From Actinomycetota bacterium (GTDB lineage: Bacteria > Actinomycetota > Thermoleophilia > Miltoncostaeales > Miltoncostaeaceae): 64,000 bases of DNA. The notes beneath the pieces were generated by a model. That model was not told where the DNA came from. It did no database searches and was given only the letters and a program-made list of their open reading frames with translations. Position numbers and translations under genes: made by a program. Location: positions 1 through 64,000 of the forward strand of contig JACJWX010000009.1 of the NCBI GenBank assembly GCA_020636905.1. Reading direction: 5' to 3'. The first letter of the stretch is position 1. Every line of letters starts with the position of its first letter. Positions 10,702 through 19,354 of this stretch are shown here, piece by piece.

Positions 10702-11799
10702 CTACTGGCCGATGGCGTCCACGGCCGGCTGCAGCTTCGCACGAAGCGCGTCGCTGATGGGGGCCGATCCGGCCGCCGACGCGGCGGTCTGCTGACCCTC
10801 CGGGCTGATGAGGTAGTTCATGTAGCCCTGGACCAGCTTCGCGGTGTCCGCGGAGTCGTACTGGGTGCACGCCATCTCGTAGGACACGAGCACGATCGGG
10901 TAGGTGCCCGAAGCGGTCGTGTCGCGCTCGAGATTGAACGTGAAGACGTACTGGCCCGGATCGTCCGTCTCGGGGGAGGCCTCGAGGATCTTGGCCGCCG
11001 CCTCCGCGGTCGGACCGACGTACTCGCTCCCGACCTTCACCTGCGCGACACCGAGCCCTGCCACCTGGCTGGCGTCGGCGTAACCGATCGTGCCGGAGCC
11101 GGCCTTGATGGCGGCCACCACGCCGGAGGTGCCCTGAGCGGTCTCGCCGCCCTTGATCGGCCAGTCACCGGTGACCTCGTCGGTCCACACCGACGGCGCG
11201 ACCGCGGCGAGGTACTCCTGGAAGTTCTCGGTCGTCCCGGACTCATCCGAACGCGCAACCGTGACGATCGCCTGATCGGGGAGCGTGGCGTCGGGGTTGT
11301 CGGCGGCGATGGCCGCGTCGTTCCACTTGGTGATCTTGCGGGTCATGATCTTGGCGAGGGTGTCAGGGGACAGCTTCAGATCGGTGACACCGTCGAGGTT
11401 GTAGGCCACCGCGATCGGCGACACGTACACCGGGAGCTCGAGGAGGTTGTCGGGACCGCCGCAGATGTCCTGGGCCTTGGTGAGCTCCTCATCCTTGAGA
11501 TGGGCGTCGGTGCCGCCGAAGACGGTGCCGCCCGAGGTGAACTGCTCGCGACCGCCACCGGAGCCGATGGGGTCGTAGGAGACGGTGGCGTCGGGGTTGT
11601 TGGTCTGGAAGCCGGCGATCCAGGCCTCCTGGGCCGCTGCCTGCGACGACGCCCCGGCACCGGCGATGCTGCCGGAGAGGCCCGAGCCGCTGCTGCTCGA
11701 GCTGCTGTTGTCGTCGCCACAACCGGCGGCGATCGTTCCGAGGGTCAGAGTCGTGGCGACGAGCGCGAGCGCGACGCGACGACGGCGAGGGAGTGCCAT
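10702..11799 (-). CDS. pstS: Phosphate-binding lipoprotein PstS
   Basis: A 365-residue extracellular phosphate receptor. The ATG at 11799 is chosen because AAGGAG lies about 8 nt upstream and a lipoprotein signal follows (MALPRRRRVALAL, then lipobox TIAAGC with the lipidated Cys near residue 27). A Ser-rich linker leads to the periplasmic-binding fold: SGSIAGAGASSQ near the start of the mature domain, YDPIGSGGGREQF, and ARSDESGTTENFQEYL, which carry typical phosphate-contacting residues. The reading frame stays open upstream but that part overlaps lpdA and is not used. It heads the pst operon behind a PHO box. Confidence 0.95.
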   Translation of the reverse strand: MALPRRRRVALALVATTLTLGTIAAGCGDDNSSSSSSGSGLSGSIAGAGASSQAAAQEAWIAGFQTNNPDATVSYDPIGSGGGREQFTSGGTVFGGTDAHLKDEELTKAQDICGGPDNLLELPVYVSPIAVAYNLDGVTDLKLSPDTLAKIMTRKITKWNDAAIAADNPDATLPDQAIVTVARSDESGTTENFQEYLAAVAPSVWTDEVTGDWPIKGGETAQGTSGVVAAIKAGSGTIGYADASQVAGLGVAQVKVGSEYVGPTAEAAAKILEASPETDDPGQYVFTFNLERDTTASGTYPIVLVSYEMACTQYDSADTAKLVQGYMNYLISPEGQQTAASAAGSAPISDALRAKLQPAVDAIGQ

Positions 11800-11905
11800 T
11801 CGCTTGGTCTCCTTGTCAGACGGGAAATGTGGGGCGGAAAGTCCGCCACTGGTGGGACCGTACGGTCGCGACCGCCGGAATCGGGTGACCAGCCAGTGGC
11901 GCTCA

Positions 11906-11923
11906 TGTGAACAGCTTGTGAAC
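11906..11923 (-). promoter_or_regulatory. PHO box upstream of pstS
   Basis: Read on the pstS strand, GTTCACA-AGCT-GTTCACA forms two identical 7-bp direct repeats spaced exactly 11 bp apart. This is the layout of the actinobacterial PhoP (PHO) box known from Streptomyces (GTTCACC units every 11 bp). It lies 107 bp before the pstS start. Phosphate-starvation control of the operon is inferred from it. Confidence 0.65.
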
Positions 11924-12061
11924 GGGCGGACTCGTGGGGCTTCGGAGCGGCGCGGACGCGCGGACGACGACGGTCGCATCGGCCCGGGTGCGGGTCGCGA
12001 TAGCCTGTGACGACGCTCCCCGTGGGCGCGCCCGATCCGCAGCAACGTCAAAGGAGAGAAC

Positions 12062-13468
12062 GTGATCGACGTGGATGTCGCCGTCCTGGGAGCTGGACCG
12101 GGCGGGTACCCGGCCGCGATTCGTGCCGCGCAGCTGGGGAAGTCGGTGGCCGTCATCGAGGCGGGACCGCTCGGGGGAACCTGCCTGAACGTCGGCTGCA
12201 TCCCCACCAAAGCCTGGGTCCAGAGTGCCCACGCGATGAAGGACGCCCACGGGACGTTCTCCCAACTCGGCGTGTCAGTCTCGGAGCCGACGCTCGATTT
12301 CTCGCAGGTTCAGGCCAACAAGCAGCAGATCGTCGACCGCATGGTGGGCGGCGTGGCAGGGCTGCTGAAGGCGAACGGCGTCACGGTGGTGGAGGGCCGG
12401 GGCACGTTCACCGACGCCAACACCATCACCGTCGACAGCGGTGAAGTGGTGCGGTTCAAGCACGCCGTCATCGCCACGGGATCACGTCCTGCGCGACCGC
12501 CCATCGACGGGATCGATCATGACCGCTGCGTCGACTCCACCGGCCTCCTCGCCGTCGAGGAGGCTCCGGCGCGCCTGGTGGTGCTGGGAGGCGGGGTCAT
12601 CGGCGTGGAGTTCGCCTCGGTGTTCAACCATTTTGGGTCCGAGGTCACCATCGTCGAGATGCTCGACCACCTGGTCCCCACCGAGGACGAGGAGGCCATC
12701 AAGGAGCTGGAACGAGCCTTCAAGAAGCAGGGCATCGCGATGCACCTGGGCGCAACCGCGACGGCGGTGACCGAGTCCGGCGACGACATCGTGCTGAGCT
12801 TCACCGACGCCAAGGGCCAGGAGCAGCAGGTCGCCGGCGACCTCATCCTGGTGGCCACCGGACGGCGGGCGAACGTCGAGGATCTGGGGCTCGAGGCCGC
12901 AGGCGTGACCGCCGAGCGGACCCGCATTCCCACCGACGAGACCCGCAGGACGAACGTCGGCCACATCTACGCCGTGGGCGACGTCGCGGGATACTGGCAG
13001 CTGGCGCACACCGCCTTCCTCGAAGGGGAGGTCGCCGCGGAGAACATCGCAGGGAACCACAAGGTGGTGCACGGACCGGTGCCGCGCTGCATCTACACCG
13101 ACCCCGAGGTCGCGGGGGTCGGACTCACCGAAGCGCAGGCCCGCGAGAAGTACGGCACCGACAACATCCGGGTGGGCAAGTTCCCCTTCTCGGCCATCGC
13201 CCGGGCGGCGATGTTCGCCGACCGCACCGGCTTCGTGAAGACGATTCACGAGACGTCGCTCAACGAGCTGCTGGGCGTGGTCGTGGTCGGCAACTCGGCC
13301 ACCGAGATCATCAACGCCGGGGTCGTCGCGCTTGCCTCCGAAGCCCGCATCGACACCGTCGGCGACTCGATCGCGGCACACCCCACACTGGCCGAAGCGT
13401 TCAAGGAGGCCGCGTTGATGGGCCTCGACCGGCCCCTCCACTGGCCCCCGTCGAAGCCGAAGAAGTAG
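12062..13468 (+). CDS. lpdA: Dihydrolipoyl dehydrogenase
   Basis: A 468-residue FAD enzyme that reoxidises dihydrolipoamide in 2-oxo acid dehydrogenase complexes, passing electrons to NAD+. The redox disulfide is C41/C46 in GGTCLNVGCIPTK, preceded by the FAD motif GAGPGGYPAA. The NAD-binding motif is VVLGGGVIGVEFASVF, and the C-terminal His-Glu pair lies in AHPTLAEAFKEA. The GTG at 12062 is chosen because AAGGAGAG ends 3-5 nt before it. It is divergent from pstS and convergent with an acyltransferase-like gene, with no E1 or E2 gene beside it. Mercuric or other disulfide reductases are less likely given the motifs. Confidence 0.95.
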   Translation: MIDVDVAVLGAGPGGYPAAIRAAQLGKSVAVIEAGPLGGTCLNVGCIPTKAWVQSAHAMKDAHGTFSQLGVSVSEPTLDFSQVQANKQQIVDRMVGGVAGLLKANGVTVVEGRGTFTDANTITVDSGEVVRFKHAVIATGSRPARPPIDGIDHDRCVDSTGLLAVEEAPARLVVLGGGVIGVEFASVFNHFGSEVTIVEMLDHLVPTEDEEAIKELERAFKKQGIAMHLGATATAVTESGDDIVLSFTDAKGQEQQVAGDLILVATGRRANVEDLGLEAAGVTAERTRIPTDETRRTNVGHIYAVGDVAGYWQLAHTAFLEGEVAAENIAGNHKVVHGPVPRCIYTDPEVAGVGLTEAQAREKYGTDNIRVGKFPFSAIARAAMFADRTGFVKTIHETSLNELLGVVVVGNSATEIINAGVVALASEARIDTVGDSIAAHPTLAEAFKEAALMGLDRPLHWPPSKPKK

Positions 13469-13471
13469 TGC

Positions 13472-14245
13472 TCAGCGCTGGCCGGGATCGACCGTGACCC
13501 CGGCCAGCTGCAGTGCCAGGGCGGTCAGCCCGATGAGCACGATCTGGTGGACGAGGTAGATCGGAAGGGCGTGCCGGCCCGGCCAGGTGGCGCGCACGGC
13601 GCCCCTGATCCGACCGACGAGTCGCTCCACGACGGCGCGGCGGTGGCCTCCGGGGTAGAGCAGCATGCCCGCCGCCAGTCCCAGCATGGCCGGCCCGAGC
13701 CAGGGCAGCAGCGGGTAGTGGTCGACGCCGGTGCCGCCCGGGAGCCTCCAGGCGATGATCAGGGCGCCGGGGACATCACTGACCGCCGTCCTCAGCTGGA
13801 GCCCGACGAGGATGACCGGCACGGCGAACGCGATGTTGAGCACCGGGCCGAGGCGCGCGAGGAGCGGAAGCAGCAGCATCACCGTCCCGATGCACTGCAG
13901 GATCCCGAACCGGACGTAGTCCTCGGAACCGAGCGCGACGAACGTTGCCACCGTGACCAGGGCGCCCGCGGCGAGCACCTGGAGCGCGCGCCGCCAGTGC
14001 CGGCGAAGGCGTGTCGCCATCGGGACGCCCGCCGCGACCATGCGCTGATGCACCAGGGCCGCGCTCACGCCGGTGATGAACAGGAAGCTCGACCCCGTGC
14101 AGACCTGCAGCGCGCGAAGCCAGCCACCGAACGGGTCGATGTCGATGTCGGGGGTCAGCCACCAGAGATCCCATGCCAGGTGGTATGCGACCATCATCCC
14201 GATGGCGAGCGTCCGCGCGGCGTCGATCTCCCAGTACCGGTTCAC
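13472..14245 (-). CDS. DUF1624/HGSNAT-like integral membrane protein
   Basis: A 257-residue polytopic protein of about seven helices. The N-terminus RYWEIDAARTLAIGMMVAYHLAWDL and the later SSFLFITGVSAALVH and GILQCIGTVMLLLPLL match the bacterial DUF1624 family, related to heparan-alpha-glucosaminide N-acetyltransferase; the invariant Asp and His near the N-terminus are present. An acyl-transfer role across the membrane is a family-level guess. Its GTG start overlaps the stop of the upstream phosphatase gene by 4 bases, so the two form an operon. Confidence 0.75.
   Translation of the reverse strand: MNRYWEIDAARTLAIGMMVAYHLAWDLWWLTPDIDIDPFGGWLRALQVCTGSSFLFITGVSAALVHQRMVAAGVPMATRLRRHWRRALQVLAAGALVTVATFVALGSEDYVRFGILQCIGTVMLLLPLLARLGPVLNIAFAVPVILVGLQLRTAVSDVPGALIIAWRLPGGTGVDHYPLLPWLGPAMLGLAAGMLLYPGGHRRAVVERLVGRIRGAVRATWPGRHALPIYLVHQIVLIGLTALALQLAGVTVDPGQR
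13477..13507. terminator. Hairpin at the convergent ends of lpdA and the DUF1624 gene
   Basis: GCTGGCCGGG (13477-13486) pairs with CCCGGCCAGC (13498-13507) over an 11-nt loop. It begins 9 nt after the lpdA stop and lies within the last codons of the opposing gene. It could terminate lpdA transcription. Confidence 0.5.
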
Positions 14246-15027
14246 GCATCGCCCTCGAAGAGCTCGAGCACCGCGTCGAGCATGTCGGGGTGGGCGGCGC
14301 AGATCCCGGCGGGCCGCGGTGGCGACGGGTCGATGGCGCGCCAGGCGCCGCCGGCCTCGCTCACCAGGAGCACCCCTGCAGCCCAGTCCCAGGCCTGGAC
14401 GCCGCGCTCGAAGTAGGCGTCGACGCGGCCGTCGGCCACCCAGGCGAGATCGAGCGCGCAGGCGCCGGCCCGCCGTACGTCGCGAACCAGGGGAATGATG
14501 CGCTGCACCACGCTTCCCTGCCGCCGGCGTTCAGCCGCGTCGTAGTTGAACCCGGTCGCCACCAGGGCGGAGTCGAGCATTCGCGGTGGCGCGAGGACCA
14601 GCGGCACACCGTTGCGGGTGGCGCCGGCGCCCCGGGCCGCCGCGTAGCGCTCGCCCCGGCAGACGTCGAGCACCACCCCCACCAGCGGTCCCCGCTCGTC
14701 GTGTGCGGCCACGCTGACCGCCCAGTGCGGGTACCCCCACAGGTAGTTCGTGGTCCCGTCCAGGGGATCCACGATCCAGCGCACGCCGGTCGAGCCGGCA
14801 CGGTCCGTGCCCTCCTCGCCGAGGATTCCGTCCGTCGGTCGCTCGCGGGTGAGCACCGCCAGGATGGCCGCCTCTGCGGCCCGGTCCGCCTCGCTCACCA
14901 TGTCGGTGGCGCTGCTCTTGGTGGTGACGCCGGCGGCGGGTCGCCCGAACCGCTCACCCAGGATGGCCGCGGCGGCGTCCGCGGCGGCCGATGCGACGTC
15001 CAGCAGTTCACGGTGGTCGACGCTCAC
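14242..15027 (-). CDS. Inositol monophosphatase family protein
   Basis: The 261-residue product belongs to the metal-dependent sugar/inositol phosphatase family. Visible metal and catalytic motifs are TDMVSEADRAAEAA, the Glu of ILGEEGT, WIVDPLDGTTNYLWG, and WDWAAGVLLVSEAGG near the C-terminus. The substrate could be inositol phosphate, histidinol phosphate or another phosphorylated polyol; sequence alone does not decide. The GTG start at 15027 has no ribosome site but CAGGAT lies 6 nt upstream. It is translationally coupled to the DUF1624 gene and divergent from ispH with a 43-bp gap. Confidence 0.88.
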   Translation of the reverse strand: MSVDHRELLDVASAAADAAAAILGERFGRPAAGVTTKSSATDMVSEADRAAEAAILAVLTRERPTDGILGEEGTDRAGSTGVRWIVDPLDGTTNYLWGYPHWAVSVAAHDERGPLVGVVLDVCRGERYAAARGAGATRNGVPLVLAPPRMLDSALVATGFNYDAAERRRQGSVVQRIIPLVRDVRRAGACALDLAWVADGRVDAYFERGVQAWDWAAGVLLVSEAGGAWRAIDPSPPRPAGICAAHPDMLDAVLELFEGDA

Positions 15028-15033
15028 CGGTGC

Positions 15034-15039
15034 ATCCTG
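15034..15039 (-). promoter_or_regulatory. Possible leaderless -10 box for the inositol-phosphatase-family gene
   Basis: CAGGAT on the minus strand ends 6 nt before the GTG start. It would share the 43-bp divergent region with the ispH promoter. Confidence 0.3.
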
Positions 15040-15058
15040 CCATGCCCCGGCGGTCCGC

Positions 15059-15064
15059 TACGCT
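15059..15064 (+). promoter_or_regulatory. Leaderless -10 box for ispH
   Basis: TACGCT ends 6 nt before the ATG at 15071, so the transcript would begin at or next to the start codon. No Shine-Dalgarno sequence is present, which supports leaderless expression. Confidence 0.45.
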
Positions 15065-15070
15065 GCCGCC

Positions 15071-16027
15071 ATGTCCGAGCACGCATCCGCCGCCCTCGAT
15101 CTGGTCGCGCCCCGCGGCTACTGCGCCGGCGTCGATCGCGCCATCGAGACCGTCGAGCGCGCCCTCGACGAACTCGGCGCGCCGGTCTACGTACGGGGCG
15201 AGATCGTGCACAACCGGCACGTCGTCGACACACTCGCGGAACGCGGTGCGGTCTTCGTTCCCAGCGAACTCGACGTTCCCGAGGGCGCCACGATCATCCT
15301 GTCGGCACATGGCGTGGCCCCCGAGGTGTACGACAACTGCCGCACACGCGGGCTGAACATCATCGACGCCACCTGCCCGCTGGTGAGCAAGGTGCACGCC
15401 GAGGTGCGGCGCTACGCCTCCCGTGGTGCCACCGTGCTGCTCGTTGGCCACGCCGACCACGACGAGGTCATCGGCACACGCGGCGAGGCGGTCGAGCAGG
15501 TCATCGTGGTGGAGGACACCGAGCAGGCGCGGACCGTGCAGGTCCCCGACCCGAGCGCGGTGGCCCTCACGACGCAGACCACCCTGTCACTCGACGACAC
15601 GGCCGCGATCGTCGCCATCCTCCATGAGCGATTCCCCGCGCTGCAGACGCCGACCAAGAGCGACATCTGTTACGCCACGCAGAACCGCCAGGACGCGGTG
15701 AAGGCGGCGGTGGGCGACGGCGCCGATCTGGTGCTGGTGGTCGGGTCGCAGAACTCGTCGAACTCCAACCGGATGGTCGAGGTCGGCCAGGCGGCCGGCG
15801 CCGAAGCGCATCTCATCGAGAACGCCGACGCCGTCGACCGATCCTGGCTCGCGGGCAAGGAGCGGGTTGCGCTGACCGCCGGCGCGTCGGCACCCGAGGT
15901 GCTCGTGCGGGAAGTGGCGGACCTTCTCGTGGGCAGCGGATTCGTCCAGACCGGCGACGAACTCCCGAGCGCGGAAGGGGTCGTCTTCGCCCTCCCCCGC
16001 GAGGTGCGGATCGGATCCGCCGACTGA
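15071..16027 (+). CDS. ispH: 4-hydroxy-3-methylbut-2-enyl diphosphate reductase
   Basis: A 318-residue iron-sulfur enzyme of the last step of the MEP isoprenoid pathway, making IPP and DMAPP. The three cluster cysteines are C18 (APRGYCAGVDRA), C102 (DATCPLVSKVH) and C200 (SDICYATQNRQ). Also typical are NRHVV, ILSAHGVAPEV and GSQNSSNSNRMVEV. The ATG at 15071 gives the family N-terminus and lies 6 nt behind TACGCT; the frame is open further upstream but overlaps the opposite gene. Its stop abuts the stop of the opposing pyrophosphorylase gene. Confidence 0.97.
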   Translation: MSEHASAALDLVAPRGYCAGVDRAIETVERALDELGAPVYVRGEIVHNRHVVDTLAERGAVFVPSELDVPEGATIILSAHGVAPEVYDNCRTRGLNIIDATCPLVSKVHAEVRRYASRGATVLLVGHADHDEVIGTRGEAVEQVIVVEDTEQARTVQVPDPSAVALTTQTTLSLDDTAAIVAILHERFPALQTPTKSDICYATQNRQDAVKAAVGDGADLVLVVGSQNSSNSNRMVEVGQAAGAEAHLIENADAVDRSWLAGKERVALTAGASAPEVLVREVADLLVGSGFVQTGDELPSAEGVVFALPREVRIGSAD

Positions 16028-17458
16028 TCAGGCGGTGAGGTCGCCGGGCCCGAGATAGGTGGGGCCGTCGACGCTGAACCCCGCCGGGAGCCGCTCGCGC
16101 AGCTCGTCGGCGTCCAGCGCGAAGCGCGGATCGATCTCCAGATCGACGGGTTCCCCGTCGGCGTCGGTCGGCACGTCGACTCCGGCATCCCGAAGCCATT
16201 TCGCCCAGAGCCGGTTGCAGTCGCGGCGGCACTGATCGGGTGAGTCCCCACCGGTGGCGTTCTTGATGGGGCTGAACTGCTCGGCACGGTCCACCTCGAC
16301 GGTCACCGAGGCACCGGCCAGTGGAAGCGCGTCGAAGATGAACGTCTCGAACTTCACCGCGTTCGGTTCGTCGGGCTCGACCCGGTGACCGTCCGCGTCG
16401 ACGTGCGCCACCTTCTTCAGTGCCCGGTGGAACGGGAGCCGTGTGCCGCCCTCGGTGAGTTCCCACGCGAACGCCACCTCGATGCAGTGGGTCGCGATGC
16501 TCCCGGCCCACAGGGTCAGCGACCCGTCGTCGTCGCGCGCGGCGGCGAGCTCATCGGGAAGGTCCGAGTACTCGACCACGCCGGTGGCGTCGCCGATCGT
16601 CGCGATCACCCCGACGCGCTCTGCCGGGTCGTGCTTGCGCACGGCCAGATTCGACATGTCGGCCCCCGCCCGGAGGTGGTGTCCCACGAACACCGGATCG
16701 GCCACGTGGATGAGCGGGTTGTCGACCTGGAACGTGAAGAACGTGCTGATCCCGGCCGCGGCCATCTCGTCGAGCGCCCCGCTCCTTCGCAGTGCCGACA
16801 GCAATCCGCCATGTCCGTCCGGCGAGAGCGCGAGCGTGTCGGGCGACTCCCGCAGGATCTCGCCCGTGCCGGCATCCACCGCCGGGAGCGTGCCCTGGAC
16901 CACGAACCGGATCGATTCCGGCTCGAGTCCGAAGTGGTCGGCCGCCGCGAAGATCCGCCTCGTCTCGCGATCATTCGCGGGTGACGTCAGCACGTACCAG
17001 GGAAGGTCGGCGCCGTACCGGGTCCGGGTGGCGGCGATGCGGGCGGCGTGCTGATCGAACAGCGTCCTGCCGGTGACCGGTCCGAACGGGTAGTCGCCCT
17101 TGGGTCCGTCGAACCCCAGCCGGCTGCCCTGCCCCCCGGCCAGCAGCACCACGGCGACCCGACCCGCGCGCAGGGCCGCCTCGCCCTCGGCGCGGGCCTG
17201 CTCGGTGAGCGCCCGGCCGTCGTCGTCGACGGCGAGGGGAACGGCGTCCGGAGGTCCGATGGAACCCGGCTCGTGCTCAGCCTCGGGCGCGTGGACGAAC
17301 CGCTCCACCAGCCGGTGGATCAGGTCGAGATCGAGCTGTTCGATCTGGCGCAGCAGCCGCCCCCCGGCCGCGTCCGGAAGACTCCGCACGATGTCGACGA
17401 GGTGGTGCTGGCCGGTCCGGGTGAGTTCTGCCGCGAGGGGTGGCGGTACCTCAGCCAC
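16028..17458 (-). CDS. Eukaryote-like UDP-sugar (UAP/UGP) pyrophosphorylase
   Basis: A 476-residue nucleotidyltransferase of the UDPGP superfamily. The nucleotide-binding motif LLAGGQGSRLGFDGPKG is at about residues 105-121. QVDNPLIHVADPVFVG, AVKFETFIFDALP and FSPIKNATGG match the UDP-N-acetylhexosamine (UAP1/AGX) branch better than bacterial GalU or GlmU, which are shorter and lack these blocks. It probably makes a UDP-sugar from UTP and a sugar 1-phosphate; GlcNAc-1-P is the likeliest substrate but is not proven. The GTG start overlaps the alcohol dehydrogenase stop by 8 bases, making it the last gene of the hemQ operon. Confidence 0.85.
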   Translation of the reverse strand: MAEVPPPLAAELTRTGQHHLVDIVRSLPDAAGGRLLRQIEQLDLDLIHRLVERFVHAPEAEHEPGSIGPPDAVPLAVDDDGRALTEQARAEGEAALRAGRVAVVLLAGGQGSRLGFDGPKGDYPFGPVTGRTLFDQHAARIAATRTRYGADLPWYVLTSPANDRETRRIFAAADHFGLEPESIRFVVQGTLPAVDAGTGEILRESPDTLALSPDGHGGLLSALRRSGALDEMAAAGISTFFTFQVDNPLIHVADPVFVGHHLRAGADMSNLAVRKHDPAERVGVIATIGDATGVVEYSDLPDELAAARDDDGSLTLWAGSIATHCIEVAFAWELTEGGTRLPFHRALKKVAHVDADGHRVEPDEPNAVKFETFIFDALPLAGASVTVEVDRAEQFSPIKNATGGDSPDQCRRDCNRLWAKWLRDAGVDVPTDADGEPVDLEIDPRFALDADELRERLPAGFSVDGPTYLGPGDLTA

Positions 17459-18551
17459 CGGTGGCCCCGACCGCCAGGGCGACCTTGACCACGCCCGGAT
17501 CGCGCTCGGCCATCATCCGGTAGCCCTCCGCCGCGTCGTCCAGCGACAGCACGTTGGTGAGCATGGGTGCCGGGTCGATGTCGTCGTTCGCGAGCAGCTC
17601 CAGGAGCGGACCGACGTACCGGTTCGAGTGGACCAGCCCGCCGGAAATGGTGATGTTGCGGACGAACTGGTCGTACCAGTTGATCTCAGGGAGCTTGCCC
17701 ATGAAGTGGTCCATGCCGAGACAGGCGATCGTGCCGCCCGGGCGCACCGCCGCATGGGCTCCCTGCATCGAGGAGGTGTTCGACACGGTGTCGACGACGA
17801 CGTGCGCCCCCTGACCGCCGGTGGCGCCGAACACGAACTCGCGGATCTCCTCCGGATCGCGCTGCTCGCCGACACCGCTGGCACCCAGCCGTTCCGCCAT
17901 CTCGAGCCGGTCGGCGTGATGACCGAGGCAGATCACGGCCTCGGCGCCGAGTGCCCTGGCGCAATGCACCGCGGACTGGCCGACCGCTCCGTCGCCGATG
18001 ACGACGACGTGGAACCCGGGCTGCATGCGGCCGGCGGTGAGACCGTGCATGGCCGTCGACATCACGTCGATCAGAGGGAGCAGGCTGCCCTCGCGACCGG
18101 GGTCGGCGACCGCCTCGGGAATCCTGGTGAGCGTGCTGTTGGCGAGCGGCACGCGGGCGTACTCGGACTGGCCCCCCTGCACGTCGCCGCCGTGCTGCCA
18201 GAGCCGGGGTGCCCACCCGAACATCGACATCCGTTCACAGCTCGCCTGGAGCCCCTCGCGGCACCACGAGCACTCGCCGCAGTTCACCGACACGCTCACG
18301 AGCACCCGGTCCCCGACGGCGGCGCTGACCACATCGGAACCCACGGCCTCGACGGTGCCGAGGAACTCGTGCCCCAGACGCGCGCCGGGCGCGAACCCGA
18401 ACGCCTCGCCGGCATGGAGGACGTGCAGATCCGATCCGCAGATCCCGGCCATCGACACGCGCACGATGGCGTCATCCGGGCGAAGGATGGTCGGCTCCGG
18501 CACGTCCTCGACCGACACCACCCCGTTGCGCTGAAAGGTCAACCCCTTCAT
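17451..18551 (-). CDS. Zinc-dependent medium-chain alcohol dehydrogenase
   Basis: A 366-residue MDR-family NAD(P)-dependent dehydrogenase. Catalytic zinc ligands are C38 (GICGSDLH) and H61/E62 (LGHEFLG). Structural zinc ligands are C91, C94, C97 and C105. The cofactor motif GDGAVGQSAVHCA begins near residue 175. The ATG at 18551 is preferred because it overlaps the hemQ stop (ATGA). The substrate is not evident; MDR enzymes of this shape oxidise varied alcohols and polyols or mycothiol conjugates. Confidence 0.88.
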   Translation of the reverse strand: MKGLTFQRNGVVSVEDVPEPTILRPDDAIVRVSMAGICGSDLHVLHAGEAFGFAPGARLGHEFLGTVEAVGSDVVSAAVGDRVLVSVSVNCGECSWCREGLQASCERMSMFGWAPRLWQHGGDVQGGQSEYARVPLANSTLTRIPEAVADPGREGSLLPLIDVMSTAMHGLTAGRMQPGFHVVVIGDGAVGQSAVHCARALGAEAVICLGHHADRLEMAERLGASGVGEQRDPEEIREFVFGATGGQGAHVVVDTVSNTSSMQGAHAAVRPGGTIACLGMDHFMGKLPEINWYDQFVRNITISGGLVHSNRYVGPLLELLANDDIDPAPMLTNVLSLDDAAEGYRMMAERDPGVVKVALAVGATGG

Positions 18552-19333
18552 CCCGCACCCTCGATTCGTAGACCGGCGCGCGCGCACGCGGCGTCCGGCG
18601 TCATCACCAGACCCGTGTAGAACGGGCCGAACAAGCCGTACACCGCGCTGACCTCGTCGAAGCGCATCTCGTACACGATCTCCTTGACCGCGGTGATGTC
18701 ATCGGCGAGGAGCGTGACCCCCCACTCCCAGTCGTCGAGCCCGGTCGCACCGGTGATGAGCTGGAGAATCCGGCCGGCGTAGTTTCGCCCCACCCGGCCG
18801 TGACCGAGCATCAGCCGCTTGCGGTCCTCGAAGGACAGCGAGTACCAGTTGGCGCCCGGCATGCGGGTCTTGGCCATCGGATAGAAGGCGATGACCCGGC
18901 GGTCCGGCAGGCGAGGATGGAGCCGGTGCTCGCGGTAGTGCGCCATTCGCTCGGACCACTCGGCGAGCTTGGCCTCGACGTCGGCCTCTCCCGCCGCCAC
19001 GAGCCGTTCGCGTTCGTCGTCCTCGGTGGTGGTGTACTCGGACAGCTCCGTGAGCGACACGAACGAGTACACCGCCTCGACCGGTCCCGACTGCACCCGC
19101 TTGGCGAAGCGGTCGAGCGCGTCGAGATCGGGCCCGAGGGCCATGAGACCCAGGTCGGCTCGCCCTCCGAGCACCGAGAACGCCACCACCTGGTTGGGAT
19201 CGGTTGCGGTGAACTCGCGGATCGCTTCGAGGATCGGAGTCGCGTCACCGTCCGCGTCGGCACGGAGGAACAGGTGCACGACGCCCCAGCCCTGGGAGGG
19301 CTGGACGGCACCGGGGGATGCTGGAGTGCTCAC
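18548..19333 (-). CDS. hemQ: Coproheme decarboxylase HemQ (chlorite-dismutase family)
   Basis: A 261-residue enzyme that converts coproheme to heme b, the last step of the coproporphyrin-dependent pathway of Gram-positive bacteria. The active-site Tyr is Y151 in AFYPMAKTRMPG and the likely axial His is H178 in LMLGHGRVGRNYAG; ILQLITGATGLDDWEWGVTL is a family block. The distal Arg of true chlorite dismutases is not apparent. The GTG start at 19333 has TAGCCT 6 nt upstream and no ribosome site. It opens a three-gene overlapping operon; no other heme genes are in the window. Confidence 0.94.
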   Translation of the reverse strand: MSTPASPGAVQPSQGWGVVHLFLRADADGDATPILEAIREFTATDPNQVVAFSVLGGRADLGLMALGPDLDALDRFAKRVQSGPVEAVYSFVSLTELSEYTTTEDDERERLVAAGEADVEAKLAEWSERMAHYREHRLHPRLPDRRVIAFYPMAKTRMPGANWYSLSFEDRKRLMLGHGRVGRNYAGRILQLITGATGLDDWEWGVTLLADDITAVKEIVYEMRFDEVSAVYGLFGPFYTGLVMTPDAACARAGLRIEGAG

Positions 19334-19339
19334 GCGGTG

Positions 19340-19345
19340 AGGCTA
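19340..19345 (-). promoter_or_regulatory. Leaderless -10 box for hemQ
   Basis: TAGCCT on the minus strand ends 6 nt before the GTG start codon of hemQ. No Shine-Dalgarno sequence is seen. Confidence 0.45.
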
Positions 19346-19354
19346 CCGAACCCG

